From Metabacillus flavus (lineage in GTDB: Bacteria; Bacillota; Bacilli; Bacillales; Bacillaceae), in assembly GCF_018283675.1 (NCBI RefSeq), contig NZ_JAGVRK010000001.1, forward strand, positions 682,001 through 746,000: DNA of 64,000 bases, given 5' to 3'. The notes under the pieces were generated by a model that saw only the letters and a program-made list of their open reading frames with translations, had not been told where the DNA came from and made no database searches. The first letter of the stretch is position 1. Every line of letters starts with the position of its first letter. This document shows, one piece after another, positions 34,954 through 43,990 of the stretch. Made by a program: the position numbers and the translations under genes.

Positions 34954-36029
34954 AAAGAATTCTTTATATCGGGTGGCTCGGGTACAAGAATCTAGGAGAT
35001 GAACTCATGTTTGATCTATTCAAAGAACAGTTTTCATCCCTTGGAGAAGGATATAAATTGGATGCTGTCAACAATGAACCTGTCTACTTGGATCGTTATC
35101 CGCTTGATTCCTATGATTTAATCGTTCTTGGCGGAGGTTCAATTCTTAGCGGCCCGCAGCATTTTATACAGCCATCATTAATCAATACGCTGCATAAAGC
35201 TGTGCGTTCCGATAAGAAAGTGATGATTTGGGGTTCCGGGATCGATTGGGTTCCAAAACCATTGCATGCTGCTCTTCAGGAAAAAAGAGAGTGGAAGTTT
35301 ACTGGTCATGAAGACTTATACAGGAAAACAAAAGAGGTGTTCGAAAAAGCAATATGGGCCGGGGTCAGAGGGCCTTTGACAGAGGGGCTGCTGAAAAATC
35401 TGGGAGTCAGCCCGGAGAAGATTCATGTAAGCGGGGACCCTGGTTTTCTGTTAAAGAAAGCTGAGGAAGATTTTACAAAGCCTGTACAGAAAATAATCGG
35501 AGTCAACTGGGGTACGACCTATAATATGCTGTATGGAAATGATGAAAATAAGGTAGAGGATCAGCTGGCTGCTGCCCTGAAAGGCTTTATTAAAAAAGGG
35601 TACAAAGTTTATTTATATACCGTTTGGAGTGTGGATCTGCCGGCGGCGGAACGTTTATATGAGAAAATAAATGAGCGGGAGGATGTTGTACTCGATAAGC
35701 ATTTGTACCATCAGGATGAGCTTATCTCCTTACTTGAAGACTTCAGCTTTACCATCAATTTTAAACTTCACCCTAATTTTCTCTCGCTCGCTGCCCACGT
35801 CCCTTTTGCGGCTCTTGGGTACCGTTTCAAAGTGTTTGATTTTGTGAAGTCAATAGACCTTGAAGAACTGGTCATCTCCACAGATTCAAACGACATCACA
35901 GCAGAGCTTGCGAAAGCGGAATTGTATATTTCACAAAACAGAGATCGCATTGTTGAGAAAATGAAATTCTGGCAGGCTTATTACCGCTATCAAATGACGA
36001 AACCTTTTGAACAGCAACTGTATCTCTAG
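34950..36029 (+). CDS. Polysaccharide pyruvyl transferase (CsaB-like) 1
   Basis: 359 aa. Begins LYIGWLGYKNLGDELMFDLF (the GxxNxGDE motif of pyruvyl transferases), then LGGGSILSG, WGSGIDWVP, GVRGPLTEGLL, GDPGFLL and NFKLHPNFLSLAAH. Members transfer pyruvate from phosphoenolpyruvate to a sugar as a ketal. Nearest in-window relative is the gene at 39116-40177 (shared INWGTTYN motif). Start TTG 34950 follows AGGAGGGG. Confidence 0.88.
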   Translation: MKRILYIGWLGYKNLGDELMFDLFKEQFSSLGEGYKLDAVNNEPVYLDRYPLDSYDLIVLGGGSILSGPQHFIQPSLINTLHKAVRSDKKVMIWGSGIDWVPKPLHAALQEKREWKFTGHEDLYRKTKEVFEKAIWAGVRGPLTEGLLKNLGVSPEKIHVSGDPGFLLKKAEEDFTKPVQKIIGVNWGTTYNMLYGNDENKVEDQLAAALKGFIKKGYKVYLYTVWSVDLPAAERLYEKINEREDVVLDKHLYHQDELISLLEDFSFTINFKLHPNFLSLAAHVPFAALGYRFKVFDFVKSIDLEELVISTDSNDITAELAKAELYISQNRDRIVEKMKFWQAYYRYQMTKPFEQQLYL

Positions 36030-36045
36030 AAAGGAACAGATAGAA

Positions 36046-36993
36046 GTGGAACCTATAAATCTGCTGTTTATTACAAGAGATGACCGCGGCTATACCGTCC
36101 CGGCTTCTGTCTACTTCATCCGGGAACTAAGCAAAGTGACCCGTTTAAGCGTCTCCTGCGAATCCGGGCCTATTAAAGAGATTATCAATAACGCCGGCAT
36201 CAAGCCTGATTTTATCTATTTAAATGACTACGGGGAAAATGGATCCCCTGAGATTTCAGGATTAGAGGATTTAGAAATTCCCTTTGCCGTCGGTCTCCAT
36301 GATCTCCATTACAATTATCCAAACCGAAAAAAAGATTTAACCGGGATCCGGGTAAAGTATATTTTCACCTGCTACAGGGATAAATTTCTGAATTGGTATC
36401 CGGAGTTCACCGAGCGCATGAGATGGCTTCCCCACCATGTGAACACGGAGATATTCAAAGATTATAAGCTTGAAAAAGACAATGAATTGCTGATGATGGG
36501 CGCGGCTCTGGAGGAATTCTATCCGTTAAGAAGGACCATCATGAAGAGGTTTGAAGAACGTCCTGAATTTGTCTATCACGGGCACCCAGGCTACAGGAAA
36601 ATCGGCGAGGGTGAGAAAAAGGTGTTTACAGGAGAGAAATATGCAAAGGAAATCAACCGGGCGAAAATCTTTCTGACCTGTGATTCCATCTTTCATTACC
36701 CGATCATGAAATACTACGAAGCCACGGCCTGTAACACGCTATTAATGGCCCCGTCCTCCAGAGAACTTATGGATCTTGGATTTATTCCGGGTGTAAACTT
36801 TATCTCGATTGATGAAGGCTGCTTTGAAGAAAAGGCAGATTATTATCTGCACCATGACCAGGAGAGAGAGCGGATTGCCTTAAATGGAATGAGAATGGTT
36901 CATAAGAGGCATTCAACGAAAAAGCGGGCTGAAGAATTCGTTCAGTTCGTTGATGAAATTCTAGTTCAGCAAAGCGAGAAGCCCTGCAGATGA
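36046..36993 (+). CDS. CgeB-like glycosyltransferase 1
   Basis: 315 aa. GT-B type protein of the CgeB/spore-maturation family: NLLFITRDDRGYTVPASVYF at the start, WLPHHVNTEIF in the middle and the C-terminal acceptor region KYYEATACNTLLMAPSSREL followed by NFISIDEG. CgeB acts late in sporulation on crust sugars in B. subtilis. GTG start with AAAGGA 11 bases upstream is preferred to the longer ORF that overlaps the previous gene. Confidence 0.82.
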   Translation: MEPINLLFITRDDRGYTVPASVYFIRELSKVTRLSVSCESGPIKEIINNAGIKPDFIYLNDYGENGSPEISGLEDLEIPFAVGLHDLHYNYPNRKKDLTGIRVKYIFTCYRDKFLNWYPEFTERMRWLPHHVNTEIFKDYKLEKDNELLMMGAALEEFYPLRRTIMKRFEERPEFVYHGHPGYRKIGEGEKKVFTGEKYAKEINRAKIFLTCDSIFHYPIMKYYEATACNTLLMAPSSRELMDLGFIPGVNFISIDEGCFEEKADYYLHHDQERERIALNGMRMVHKRHSTKKRAEEFVQFVDEILVQQSEKPCR

Positions 36994-37010
36994 ATGCAGG
37001 GCTTTTACTT
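36979..37010. terminator. Bidirectional terminator
   Basis: AAGCCCTGCA / TGCAGGGCTT stem with T-run, between convergent CgeB-like and GT2 genes. Confidence 0.85.
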
Positions 37011-38090
37011 GATATAGTTCTTGAAAAATTCATCGTTCTGTCTGACGCTTGCATCGTCGGGCCGGTATTTTTTCGCATGGAGATGGTGTTCAATGGAAAG
37101 GTCTTTTTCCCCGATTTCCCAATAGGCTACACATAGCTGAAGATGAGGATACCAGGTAGAATACGCAGGCTGGTTAAACCCCTGACCGCCTGAATTTCCC
37201 CCTTCCAGCGCAAGCTTATACCAGATGATGGCTTTCCTGAAGCTTTTATCTGCTTTATAAAGGTCGCCAAACCGGCAGGAAATCTCCGGACGGGGGGTAT
37301 CGTACTTTAAAGACAAGGCAAGCGCTTCTTTTTCTTTGTCCTTGTTTCCAAGCTTTTGATAACATTCTGCCATCATGGCGCAAGCCCGGATTTCATCTTC
37401 CACCCAGCCCTTTTTTGTCGCTAGAAATTCCCGGTAATACATAATGGCTTTCAAATACTGTCTGTGATCTTTTAATTCATTTGCATAATAGTACAAATCC
37501 CTTGGAGTAAACGGGTCTCCTCTTTCCAGCCGGGCTTCATAAATGGCCAGGTTGCGGCCGCTCCGCTCAGATGAGTTGATTTTATCGGATTTCCGGTGGG
37601 TGATGGCGATATCAGCAGAAAGAATGTTTCCGGACACCTCCAAATACTCGTGGACAAATCCTACCCACTTAAAGTCCCGGCAGCTCTTCACCAACCGGTT
37701 GCGCCTGTAGCTGAAGGTCGGGCTGCCGTACTCATCGAATGCAATGTTATAGATGAAGGAGACGGCGTCATAGGAGGATTCCAGAGTCTTCTTCAATCTC
37801 AAGAACTTCTCCTGATCTTCATTTAGCAGCACATCATCTGCATCCATCCAAAAAATATAATCCATTTTTGCTTGACTGAAGGCAAAATTTCTCGCTGCAG
37901 CGAAATCATCAATCCACTCAAAATCCAATACCTTATCTGTGAACACACGGGCGATTTCCTTTGTTTTATCCGTAGATCCTGTGTCTATAATGATGATTTC
38001 ATCACAGATGTCTTTTACACTGCTCAGGCATCTATGGAGCACTTCTTCTTCGTTTTTGACTATCATGCATAGAGAAATTGATATCATCAT
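37005..38090 (-). CDS. GT2 glycosyltransferase with TPR region 2
   Basis: 361 aa. ISLCMIVKNEEEVLHRCLSS, IIDTGSTDKTKEIA and MDADDVLL define the GT-A core; the C-terminal half has TPR helices (YYREFLATKKGWVEDEIRAC; FRKAIIWYKLALEGGN). Same architecture as the gene at 33868 but a distinct paralogue. ATG 38090 lies eight bases after GAGG; GTG 38096 sits too close to it. Divergent from the CgeB-like gene at 38182. Confidence 0.85.
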   Translation of the reverse strand: MMISISLCMIVKNEEEVLHRCLSSVKDICDEIIIIDTGSTDKTKEIARVFTDKVLDFEWIDDFAAARNFAFSQAKMDYIFWMDADDVLLNEDQEKFLRLKKTLESSYDAVSFIYNIAFDEYGSPTFSYRRNRLVKSCRDFKWVGFVHEYLEVSGNILSADIAITHRKSDKINSSERSGRNLAIYEARLERGDPFTPRDLYYYANELKDHRQYLKAIMYYREFLATKKGWVEDEIRACAMMAECYQKLGNKDKEKEALALSLKYDTPRPEISCRFGDLYKADKSFRKAIIWYKLALEGGNSGGQGFNQPAYSTWYPHLQLCVAYWEIGEKDLSIEHHLHAKKYRPDDASVRQNDEFFKNYIK

Positions 38091-38181
38091 GCTCACCGCC
38101 TCATATAAACTTACTTTTCCGATGTTCTTCCTAAGCTGTACCTTTCATATCCTGTATACAGTGATAAATATGAGGAAAGAA

Positions 38182-39090
38182 GTGAAAATCACCTTGAAAA
38201 CCAACAAGAAGCTGATTATGTGCTATGGGAAAACAGCCTTCACTCCTGGACGATATTTGGAAGATGGATTGAGGTCCATCGGAGCCAATGTAGATGTGTA
38301 TAAGACCGAAATTGATTTCGGTGCCATTGATTTTTCTGAAGTCGCAGGTGTTCTATTTGTGGAAAGCCCTTCAAAACCGGCTGTTAAAACGAAGAATATT
38401 GACTTGGTCACCGTTCCAAAGCTCTTATGGGTACACCACGGGGAGAATCGTATTCCTACAAACGTAAAATTAGCCAAAAAATTCAAAGCTGATCTGATAC
38501 TGATGGCACATTCCCTTCACCTGGCGAAAAGATTTCCAGCCCCTGTCCGCTTTTTTCCCTTTGCCATGGCAAAAAACATTTTCAACAGCAAGACAGATTT
38601 AAATGAAAGGCCGATTGATATTTCATTTGTTGGAAGCAGAGACCCGGGCTATTATCAGAAGAGAAGAATCGCCTTAAAAGCCATTAAAGAGAAATTCAGC
38701 AGTTCATACAAGCTTTCCCTGAATTCATCTGTGTTCGTAAATGGTCTAGCTGAGCAGTACAGCAAATCGAAAATTGTCGTAAATCATACGGCAGATACCA
38801 TTAAAAGCCTGAATATGAGGATATTCGAAGGAATGGGCTGCGGGGCACTTGTGATTACTGATTTTGTCCCAGGCCAGGATCAGCTCTTTCGAGATCAGGA
38901 GCATTACGTGCTTTTTAAAAACCATGCTGAACTGCTTGAGAAGATTGATTATTACTTGACCCATCCAAAGGAAGCGCAGAAGATCGCCTCAGCCGGCCAT
39001 CTGCATCTTCTCTCTTCCCATACGTATGAACACAGGGCTCATGAAATCTTTCGCCACATAGAAGAACTTGCAGCAAACGCCCCGGATTAA
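38182..39090 (+). CDS. CgeB-like glycosyltransferase 2
   Basis: 302 aa. CGKTAFTP-like opening, VPKLLWVHHGENRIP, PFAMAKNIF, DISFVGSRDPGYYQKRR and the C-terminal LNMRIFEGMGCGALVITDF, the CgeB/DUF3880-type GT-B pattern. Start uncertain: GTG 38182 five bases after AGGAAAGA is preferred; ATG 38170 and TTG 38194 are alternatives. Its stop lies inside the terminator loop. Confidence 0.8.
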   Translation: MKITLKTNKKLIMCYGKTAFTPGRYLEDGLRSIGANVDVYKTEIDFGAIDFSEVAGVLFVESPSKPAVKTKNIDLVTVPKLLWVHHGENRIPTNVKLAKKFKADLILMAHSLHLAKRFPAPVRFFPFAMAKNIFNSKTDLNERPIDISFVGSRDPGYYQKRRIALKAIKEKFSSSYKLSLNSSVFVNGLAEQYSKSKIVVNHTADTIKSLNMRIFEGMGCGALVITDFVPGQDQLFRDQEHYVLFKNHAELLEKIDYYLTHPKEAQKIASAGHLHLLSSHTYEHRAHEIFRHIEELAANAPD

Positions 39091-39104
39091 CCCGGGGCTT
39101 TTTT
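39079..39104 (+). terminator. Terminator overlapping the stop codon
   Basis: GCCCCGG (39079-39085) / CCGGGGC (39092-39098), then TTTTTT; the TAA lies in the loop. Confidence 0.85.
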
Positions 39105-39115
39105 GCGAAAAAATG

Positions 39116-40177
39116 TCACTCTGCTGTATAGAGCTGTTTTTCAAAAGGTTCGATTAACAATGGCCGGTACTTGCTTTGAGTCTGCTTATAGCGTTCCAGG
39201 ATGCTGTCTGTGTTCTTTTCAATCAAGTCCACACGGTTTAAAACTTCTTCCTCCAAATTTATAGCACCTGTAGATAAAGCATACTCTTCAAGACCCGCTG
39301 AATAAGCGAGATCAAATACTTTGAATCTGTAACCGAGAAATACACAGGGTACGCCAGCTGAGAGGGATAAGAGGTTTGGATGAAGCTTAAAATTGATTGT
39401 CATCCGGCATGCCGATAACTGTGTCATAAGCTGCTGCTCTGAATACAGCGTTTTGTCAAAGGAAGCGTTCAAAGGATCATCGATTTTCTTTAAAAGCCTG
39501 CTGCATGCTGTACGGTCTTCATTCCAGACTGTATAGATCCAAATTTTGTAGCCCTTCTTAATGAGAGTCTTGCAGATAGACACAAGTTTGTTTTCCAATT
39601 CAGCCTCATTGCTTCCATACAAATTGTTGTAGGTCGTGCCCCAGTTGATTCCAATGGTGTTTTCCCTTTTAGCCAAGACTTCTTTCGGCGTTAGCAGCAG
39701 TCCTGCATCTCCCGCAATTTGAATGTGATCCTGGTGTATGCCGGCTGCTTCCAATGCTTTCTTCGTAAATGGCCCCCGTACGCCCGAGAAGGAGGCCTGC
39801 GAAAAAACCTTTTTAAATATTGCAGCTTCTTCCCCTTTAAGTCTTTTCTCCATTGAAGGAATTTTCCCATCTATTATGGCATCCAGCTGTTTCTTTGGAA
39901 TCTTATCGATTCCGCTCCCCCAGATCATTCCCTTTTTCCCTTTTTGCAGAGCCTTGTTGAGAAGGTTCATATACCTTGGAACAAGGAGGGAGCCTCCTCC
40001 AAGCACCACCGTATCGAACTCATCCAGTTTGCTGATATCTGTTCCGGGCAGGGAGGGCACAATTTTGATGTCTTTCTCATTCAGGTGCTCCTTGCTGAGA
40101 TTTTTAAATAACCTCCATAACAGGTCATCTCCAAGATTTTTATATCCAATCCATCCTAAATACAGAACTTTTTTCAA
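39116..40177 (-). CDS. Polysaccharide pyruvyl transferase (CsaB-like) 2
   Basis: 353 aa. LYLGWIGYKNLGDDLLWRLF, VLGGGSLLVP, WGSGIDKIP, GVRGPFTKKAL, GDAGLLL, INWGTTYNNLYG and NFKLHPNLLSLSAG. Co-linear with the pyruvyl transferase at 34950 throughout, so they are paralogues. TTG start with GAGGAGG. Carries its own SigK-like promoter on the minus strand. Confidence 0.88.
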   Translation of the reverse strand: MKKVLYLGWIGYKNLGDDLLWRLFKNLSKEHLNEKDIKIVPSLPGTDISKLDEFDTVVLGGGSLLVPRYMNLLNKALQKGKKGMIWGSGIDKIPKKQLDAIIDGKIPSMEKRLKGEEAAIFKKVFSQASFSGVRGPFTKKALEAAGIHQDHIQIAGDAGLLLTPKEVLAKRENTIGINWGTTYNNLYGSNEAELENKLVSICKTLIKKGYKIWIYTVWNEDRTACSRLLKKIDDPLNASFDKTLYSEQQLMTQLSACRMTINFKLHPNLLSLSAGVPCVFLGYRFKVFDLAYSAGLEEYALSTGAINLEEEVLNRVDLIEKNTDSILERYKQTQSKYRPLLIEPFEKQLYTAE

Positions 40178-40244
40178 GATGCCTGCCTCCTCGTGATACT
40201 GCGAGTTTTTTTACTTGAGCTGCCGTATCCTTACACCCCGGATA

Positions 40245-40272
40245 TAATATATGTCTTAATCCCTGAATTGGT
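40245..40272 (-). promoter_or_regulatory. SigK-type promoter of the second pyruvyl transferase gene
   Basis: On the minus strand ACC (40270-40272), 16-base spacer, then CATATATTA (40245-40253), matching mAC-N16/17-CATAnnnTA. It implies late mother-cell expression. Palindrome GGTATGAATTCATGCC (40270-40285, one mismatch) overlaps the -35. Confidence 0.55.
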
Positions 40273-40404
40273 ATGAATTCATGCCTATTGTTCCTGTCAA
40301 ATCCTTGAAAGCCGGCCGAAGTGTAGGGAAATAGTACAACCGCTTAGCCGAAAAATTAATATATTATCCAGTACACAAAATTTAATAGAAAGGAGCTGCA
40401 AAGC

Positions 40405-42546
40405 TTGAAATTCGTAATACATGGCTATTACGGGGCAGGAAATATAGGGGACGATGCGATTTTGGAAAACATGATCGACTCGGTGTCCGAAGCATTTCCT
40501 GACGCTGAATTCTGCGTGGTGTCTAAAGGGCTTTTTACTGCCTATCGGGGCGATAAATGTGTCAAAGCTGTGCAAGTAAAGTCTTTCTCTGCAGTTAAAG
40601 AAAAAATAAAACAGGCTGATGCTGTCATTGTGGGTGGCGGAGGCATCCTGCAGGACTATTCCGGCTGGAAGCCGCAAAGTGGCACAGGCCTGGAAGCGAA
40701 AGGAATGAACTACTATGGCCAGGTAGTTCAAGCCGCCCATCAATACGGGAAAAAAATCTTTTTTTACGGCATCGGAATCGGGCCCTTTTTTACATCCAAG
40801 GGCAAAGAGTATGCCCTCTCGCTGCTTTCAAAAGCAGAACGCATATCGGTAAGGGATGAAGTTTCACTTCAATTTGTTAAAGATCACCTTACTGAAAAGG
40901 AAGTAACCCTCACACCCGATCCTGCCCTGAACCTGAAAAGCATATCAAGTGCAGCTGCAAAAAATCACCTGATAAAAGCTAAAATCCCTCTCAATAAAAA
41001 GCTTGTAGGAGTTTGTCTGAGACCGTGGAGATTCAAGCATAAGGAACAGCAGCAATTGATTGTCCGGATGGCTAGACTTTGCACAATGCTTGCCATAAGA
41101 GAAAAAGCACATCTGGTCCTGTTTCCGATGAGCCAATATGCAGGAGACAAGCAAATCATGAGGAAGCTGGAAAAAAAGCTTCCTAAAGGATCCTATACGA
41201 TGCTTTCCGGCAACCAGCAGCCAAAAGTTCTGAAAGGAATTCTTGGTGAATTTTCCTTAATGATCGGAATGCGTCTCCATTCTTTAATCCTGAGTGCAAG
41301 TCAAAATGTTCCGGTTATCGGCATTTCCTATGATCCGAAAGTGGACCATTTCATGGACTCCATTGGAAGGAAACACCATTCATTCCGCTATTCTGCAATT
41401 AAACCGGATAACCTGTTCGCCATTTCCAAGCAGCTGATGAATCAGCCGGAAGCTGAGCGGCATGAGATGGGGCAAATAATTTCCCGATTGCAGGATGCAG
41501 AAAAAAGAAGCTCTCATTTATTGATTGCAGGAAAAGGAGAGGAACCAGCAGCAGTGAAAAAGCTGAGAATTGCTCACTTTGGAAGATACGGTGAGGGAGA
41601 TACGGACATTGTAAGAAGCATGTTCCTGTCCCTTGTCCAAATGGGTCATGAAGTTCAGGAGTGGAACACCGGAATTCATCCTGAATGGACCTATGCTCCT
41701 AAAAAACACGGCGGAGGAAATGGCCCCATCTATGTTCGCCTGAGAATCATACGGGAGAAGCTCATGAAATTCAGACCGGATTTGATTATTTGCAATGCAG
41801 GCGGTTTAACCTTCAGCCGCAGTGATATGGACTGGTTAAAAAATAATGGGATCCCTGTACTTGGCATCTCCTTAAGCGACCCGGATGTATTTCCGACCGT
41901 ATCCCAATATGCGGACCGTTTCACATGGCATGCCACGAACGCGATGCTTGCCTATGAAAAGTATAAAAAGCAAGGGTCTACTAATATTTATTACATGCCA
42001 TTCGGAATAGACAGCCGATTTTTTGAGGAAAGACCGGCCTATTCGAAATTTGCGGCGGATGTTGCCATTATCGGACACGGCAGGAGAGACCGGTATCCGA
42101 TTGCCAGTGCTTTATGCCAGAACTTCAACACAAAGCTGTACGGGGTGAAATGGCCATACCCGGGTCATGCAATGGGAGAAGTTAGAGGGGACGATTGGTT
42201 CAAGGCAGCCTACTCCACTAAAATGCTTGTGAACTTCCCGCGGACGGTGAAGGGCCATACGAATATTAAAGTAGGTATTCTTGAAGCAGCAGCCACGGGA
42301 AAACTGCTTTTTACCGAGTATTTTGAAGAAATGAAAAACCTGTTTGAATATGGCGAAGAAATTGTCGCCTACCATTCAAAAGAAGATTTGATCGGGAAAA
42401 TCAAGTACTTTTTAGAGCACCCTGAGGAAGCTGAAAGAATCGGGAGTAATGCGAAACAAAGGTGCCTGAGGGACCATACGTGGGAAAAGCGTATTGAAAA
42501 GCTGTTCTCCGAAATCGGTATCTATGCAATGAAAGGATCGAAGTAA
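40405..42546 (+). CDS. Fused polysaccharide pyruvyl transferase - CgeB-like glycosyltransferase
   Basis: 713 aa. Residues ~1-375 are a pyruvyl transferase of a different subtype from the other two: HGYYGAGNIGDDAILENMID, IVGGGGILQDYSG, GIGIGPF, ISVRDEVSLQF, MIGMRLHSLILSA. Residues ~390-713 are a CgeB-like GT-B enzyme: IAHFGRYGEGDTDIVRSMF, YMPFGIDSRFFEE, VGILEAAATGKLLFTEYF, HTWEKRIEKLF. Both active regions look intact. The fusion suggests that pyruvylation and sugar transfer act on the same glycan intermediate. TTG start with AAAGGAGC. Followed after 19 bases by UDP-GlcNAc 2-epimerase. Confidence 0.88.
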   Translation: MKFVIHGYYGAGNIGDDAILENMIDSVSEAFPDAEFCVVSKGLFTAYRGDKCVKAVQVKSFSAVKEKIKQADAVIVGGGGILQDYSGWKPQSGTGLEAKGMNYYGQVVQAAHQYGKKIFFYGIGIGPFFTSKGKEYALSLLSKAERISVRDEVSLQFVKDHLTEKEVTLTPDPALNLKSISSAAAKNHLIKAKIPLNKKLVGVCLRPWRFKHKEQQQLIVRMARLCTMLAIREKAHLVLFPMSQYAGDKQIMRKLEKKLPKGSYTMLSGNQQPKVLKGILGEFSLMIGMRLHSLILSASQNVPVIGISYDPKVDHFMDSIGRKHHSFRYSAIKPDNLFAISKQLMNQPEAERHEMGQIISRLQDAEKRSSHLLIAGKGEEPAAVKKLRIAHFGRYGEGDTDIVRSMFLSLVQMGHEVQEWNTGIHPEWTYAPKKHGGGNGPIYVRLRIIREKLMKFRPDLIICNAGGLTFSRSDMDWLKNNGIPVLGISLSDPDVFPTVSQYADRFTWHATNAMLAYEKYKKQGSTNIYYMPFGIDSRFFEERPAYSKFAADVAIIGHGRRDRYPIASALCQNFNTKLYGVKWPYPGHAMGEVRGDDWFKAAYSTKMLVNFPRTVKGHTNIKVGILEAAATGKLLFTEYFEEMKNLFEYGEEIVAYHSKEDLIGKIKYFLEHPEEAERIGSNAKQRCLRDHTWEKRIEKLFSEIGIYAMKGSK

Positions 42547-42565
42547 GTTTATTGGGGGAACATAT

Positions 42566-43681
42566 GTGTCTGAAAAAAAAAGAGTCATGATTGTATTTGG
42601 AACAAGGCCAGAAGCAATTAAAATGGCTCCTCTGGTCCATGTTCTGCGCAGAAACAGCAAAATCGATCTCTCTGTCTGTCTAACGGCACAGCATAGGGAG
42701 ATGGTCGATCAAGTCCTAAGGGAGTTTCAGATTGTTCCAGATTATGATTTAAATATAATGAAGGAAAAACAGACGTTATCGGGCCTTTCTGTCCGTTTGC
42801 TGACGGGTATGGATGAGCTTTTCCAAAAAACAAAACCCGACATGGTCCTCGTCCACGGGGACACCACCACAACATTTATTGCGAGTCTAGCAGCCTTTTA
42901 TCAACAGATTCCGGTAGGCCATGTCGAGGCCGGTCTGCGCACGCGGAACAAATATTCTCCATTTCCGGAGGAGCTAAACCGCCAGTTTACCGGTATCATA
43001 TCTGATTTGCACTTTGCACCAACAGCTAAGGCAGCTGACAATCTGAAGCAAGAGAATAAACTCGAAAGCTCGATTTTTATAACGGGAAATACCGTTATAG
43101 ATGCAGTGAAAATGACCATTCGCAAAAACTACTCCCATCCTGCAGAAGCATTAATGGAAGGAAAAAAACGAATTCTCCTGACTGTTCACAGAAGAGAAAA
43201 TTTGGACAAATTGGATGAAATTTTTTCTGCAATCAGAGACCTCGCTGATCAATTCCAGGATATCGCCTTCATGTACCCTGTTCACATGAATCCCGGCATT
43301 AAAAATAAAGCGAACCGGCTGCTAAGCGGCCATGAACGAATCATTTTAACCGACCCCCTCCCGGCCTTTGACTTTCATAACTTAATGGCCAAATCTCATC
43401 TTGTCTTAACAGACTCAGGAGGTATCCAGGAAGAAGCCCCCAGCTTCGGAGTGCCAGTGGTGGTTCTCAGAGATACAACTGAACGTCCGGAGGGATTAGA
43501 AGCAGGGACCATTGTCCTCGCTGGAACCGAACGGAGCAGCATCCATCAAACCGTCTCTGATCTCATGACTGATCCTGATCTTTACTCCAAAATGTCTAAT
43601 GCGAGCAATCCTTATGGAGACGGCCGCGCATCCGAAAAAATCACTCAGATCATATTGGATTATTTCGGGATCTCTTCTTAA
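42566..43681 (+). CDS. wecB: UDP-N-acetylglucosamine 2-epimerase (non-hydrolysing)
   Basis: 371 aa. Start FGTRPEAIKMAPLVHVL, middle HGDTTTTFIASLAAF and VGHVEAGLRT, late DSGGIQEEAPSFGVP and RDTTERPEG; all are diagnostic of WecB/MnaA. It interconverts UDP-GlcNAc and UDP-ManNAc in the cytoplasm. Its place directly after the fused pyruvyl transferase suggests that ManNAc (or a derivative) is a component of the spore-surface glycan, and pyruvyl-ManNAc is the known CsaB product motif in Bacillus cell-wall polymers. GTG start. Confidence 0.92.
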   Translation: MSEKKRVMIVFGTRPEAIKMAPLVHVLRRNSKIDLSVCLTAQHREMVDQVLREFQIVPDYDLNIMKEKQTLSGLSVRLLTGMDELFQKTKPDMVLVHGDTTTTFIASLAAFYQQIPVGHVEAGLRTRNKYSPFPEELNRQFTGIISDLHFAPTAKAADNLKQENKLESSIFITGNTVIDAVKMTIRKNYSHPAEALMEGKKRILLTVHRRENLDKLDEIFSAIRDLADQFQDIAFMYPVHMNPGIKNKANRLLSGHERIILTDPLPAFDFHNLMAKSHLVLTDSGGIQEEAPSFGVPVVVLRDTTERPEGLEAGTIVLAGTERSSIHQTVSDLMTDPDLYSKMSNASNPYGDGRASEKITQIILDYFGISS

Positions 43682-43722
43682 TCTTCTTTCATACGAATCT
43701 ATATTTGCCCACCCTGAAGACG

Positions 43723-43748
43723 TACCCGGCTCATTGGCCGGGTATTTT
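43723..43748 (+). terminator. Rho-independent terminator
   Basis: TACCCGGC (43723-43730) / GCCGGGTA (43737-43744) then TTTT. Confidence 0.82.
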
Positions 43749-43773
43749 CGTGCCTCGCAGAGCAAAAAAGAAA

Positions 43774-43826
43774 AAGGAGGTGACCTAAAAGGATAAAAAT
43801 TTCCTTTTAAAGTCAGCTCCTTATTT
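43774..43826. terminator. Second hairpin, near-perfect ~19-bp stem
   Basis: GGAGGTGACCTAAAAGGA pairs with TCCTTTTAAAGTCAGCTCC with two mismatches. T-rich after it; could serve both directions, including read-out from the collagen-like gene. Confidence 0.5.
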
Positions 43827-43832
43827 GTTGAG

Positions 43833-43957
43833 GTGCCAGTCCTGTCATACATCACCGCAGCGGGGGACAAAGACCTTGGACAACGAATCCATTGGTTCAA
43901 GGGGTTGCAAAGATGGTGCCAGATCTTTAGTACGGTGAAATTTTGTGGGACTGGAAC
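43833..43957 (+). repeat. ~126-bp hairpin element, copy 3
   Basis: GTGCCAGTCC at the left and GGGACTGGAAC at the right with internal ACCGCAGCGGGGGACAAAGAC. Lies between the two terminators and the end of the collagen-like gene. Confidence 0.78.
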
Positions 43958-43990
43958 GACCCTCCATTGTTAAATCATCAGCTATTAATA

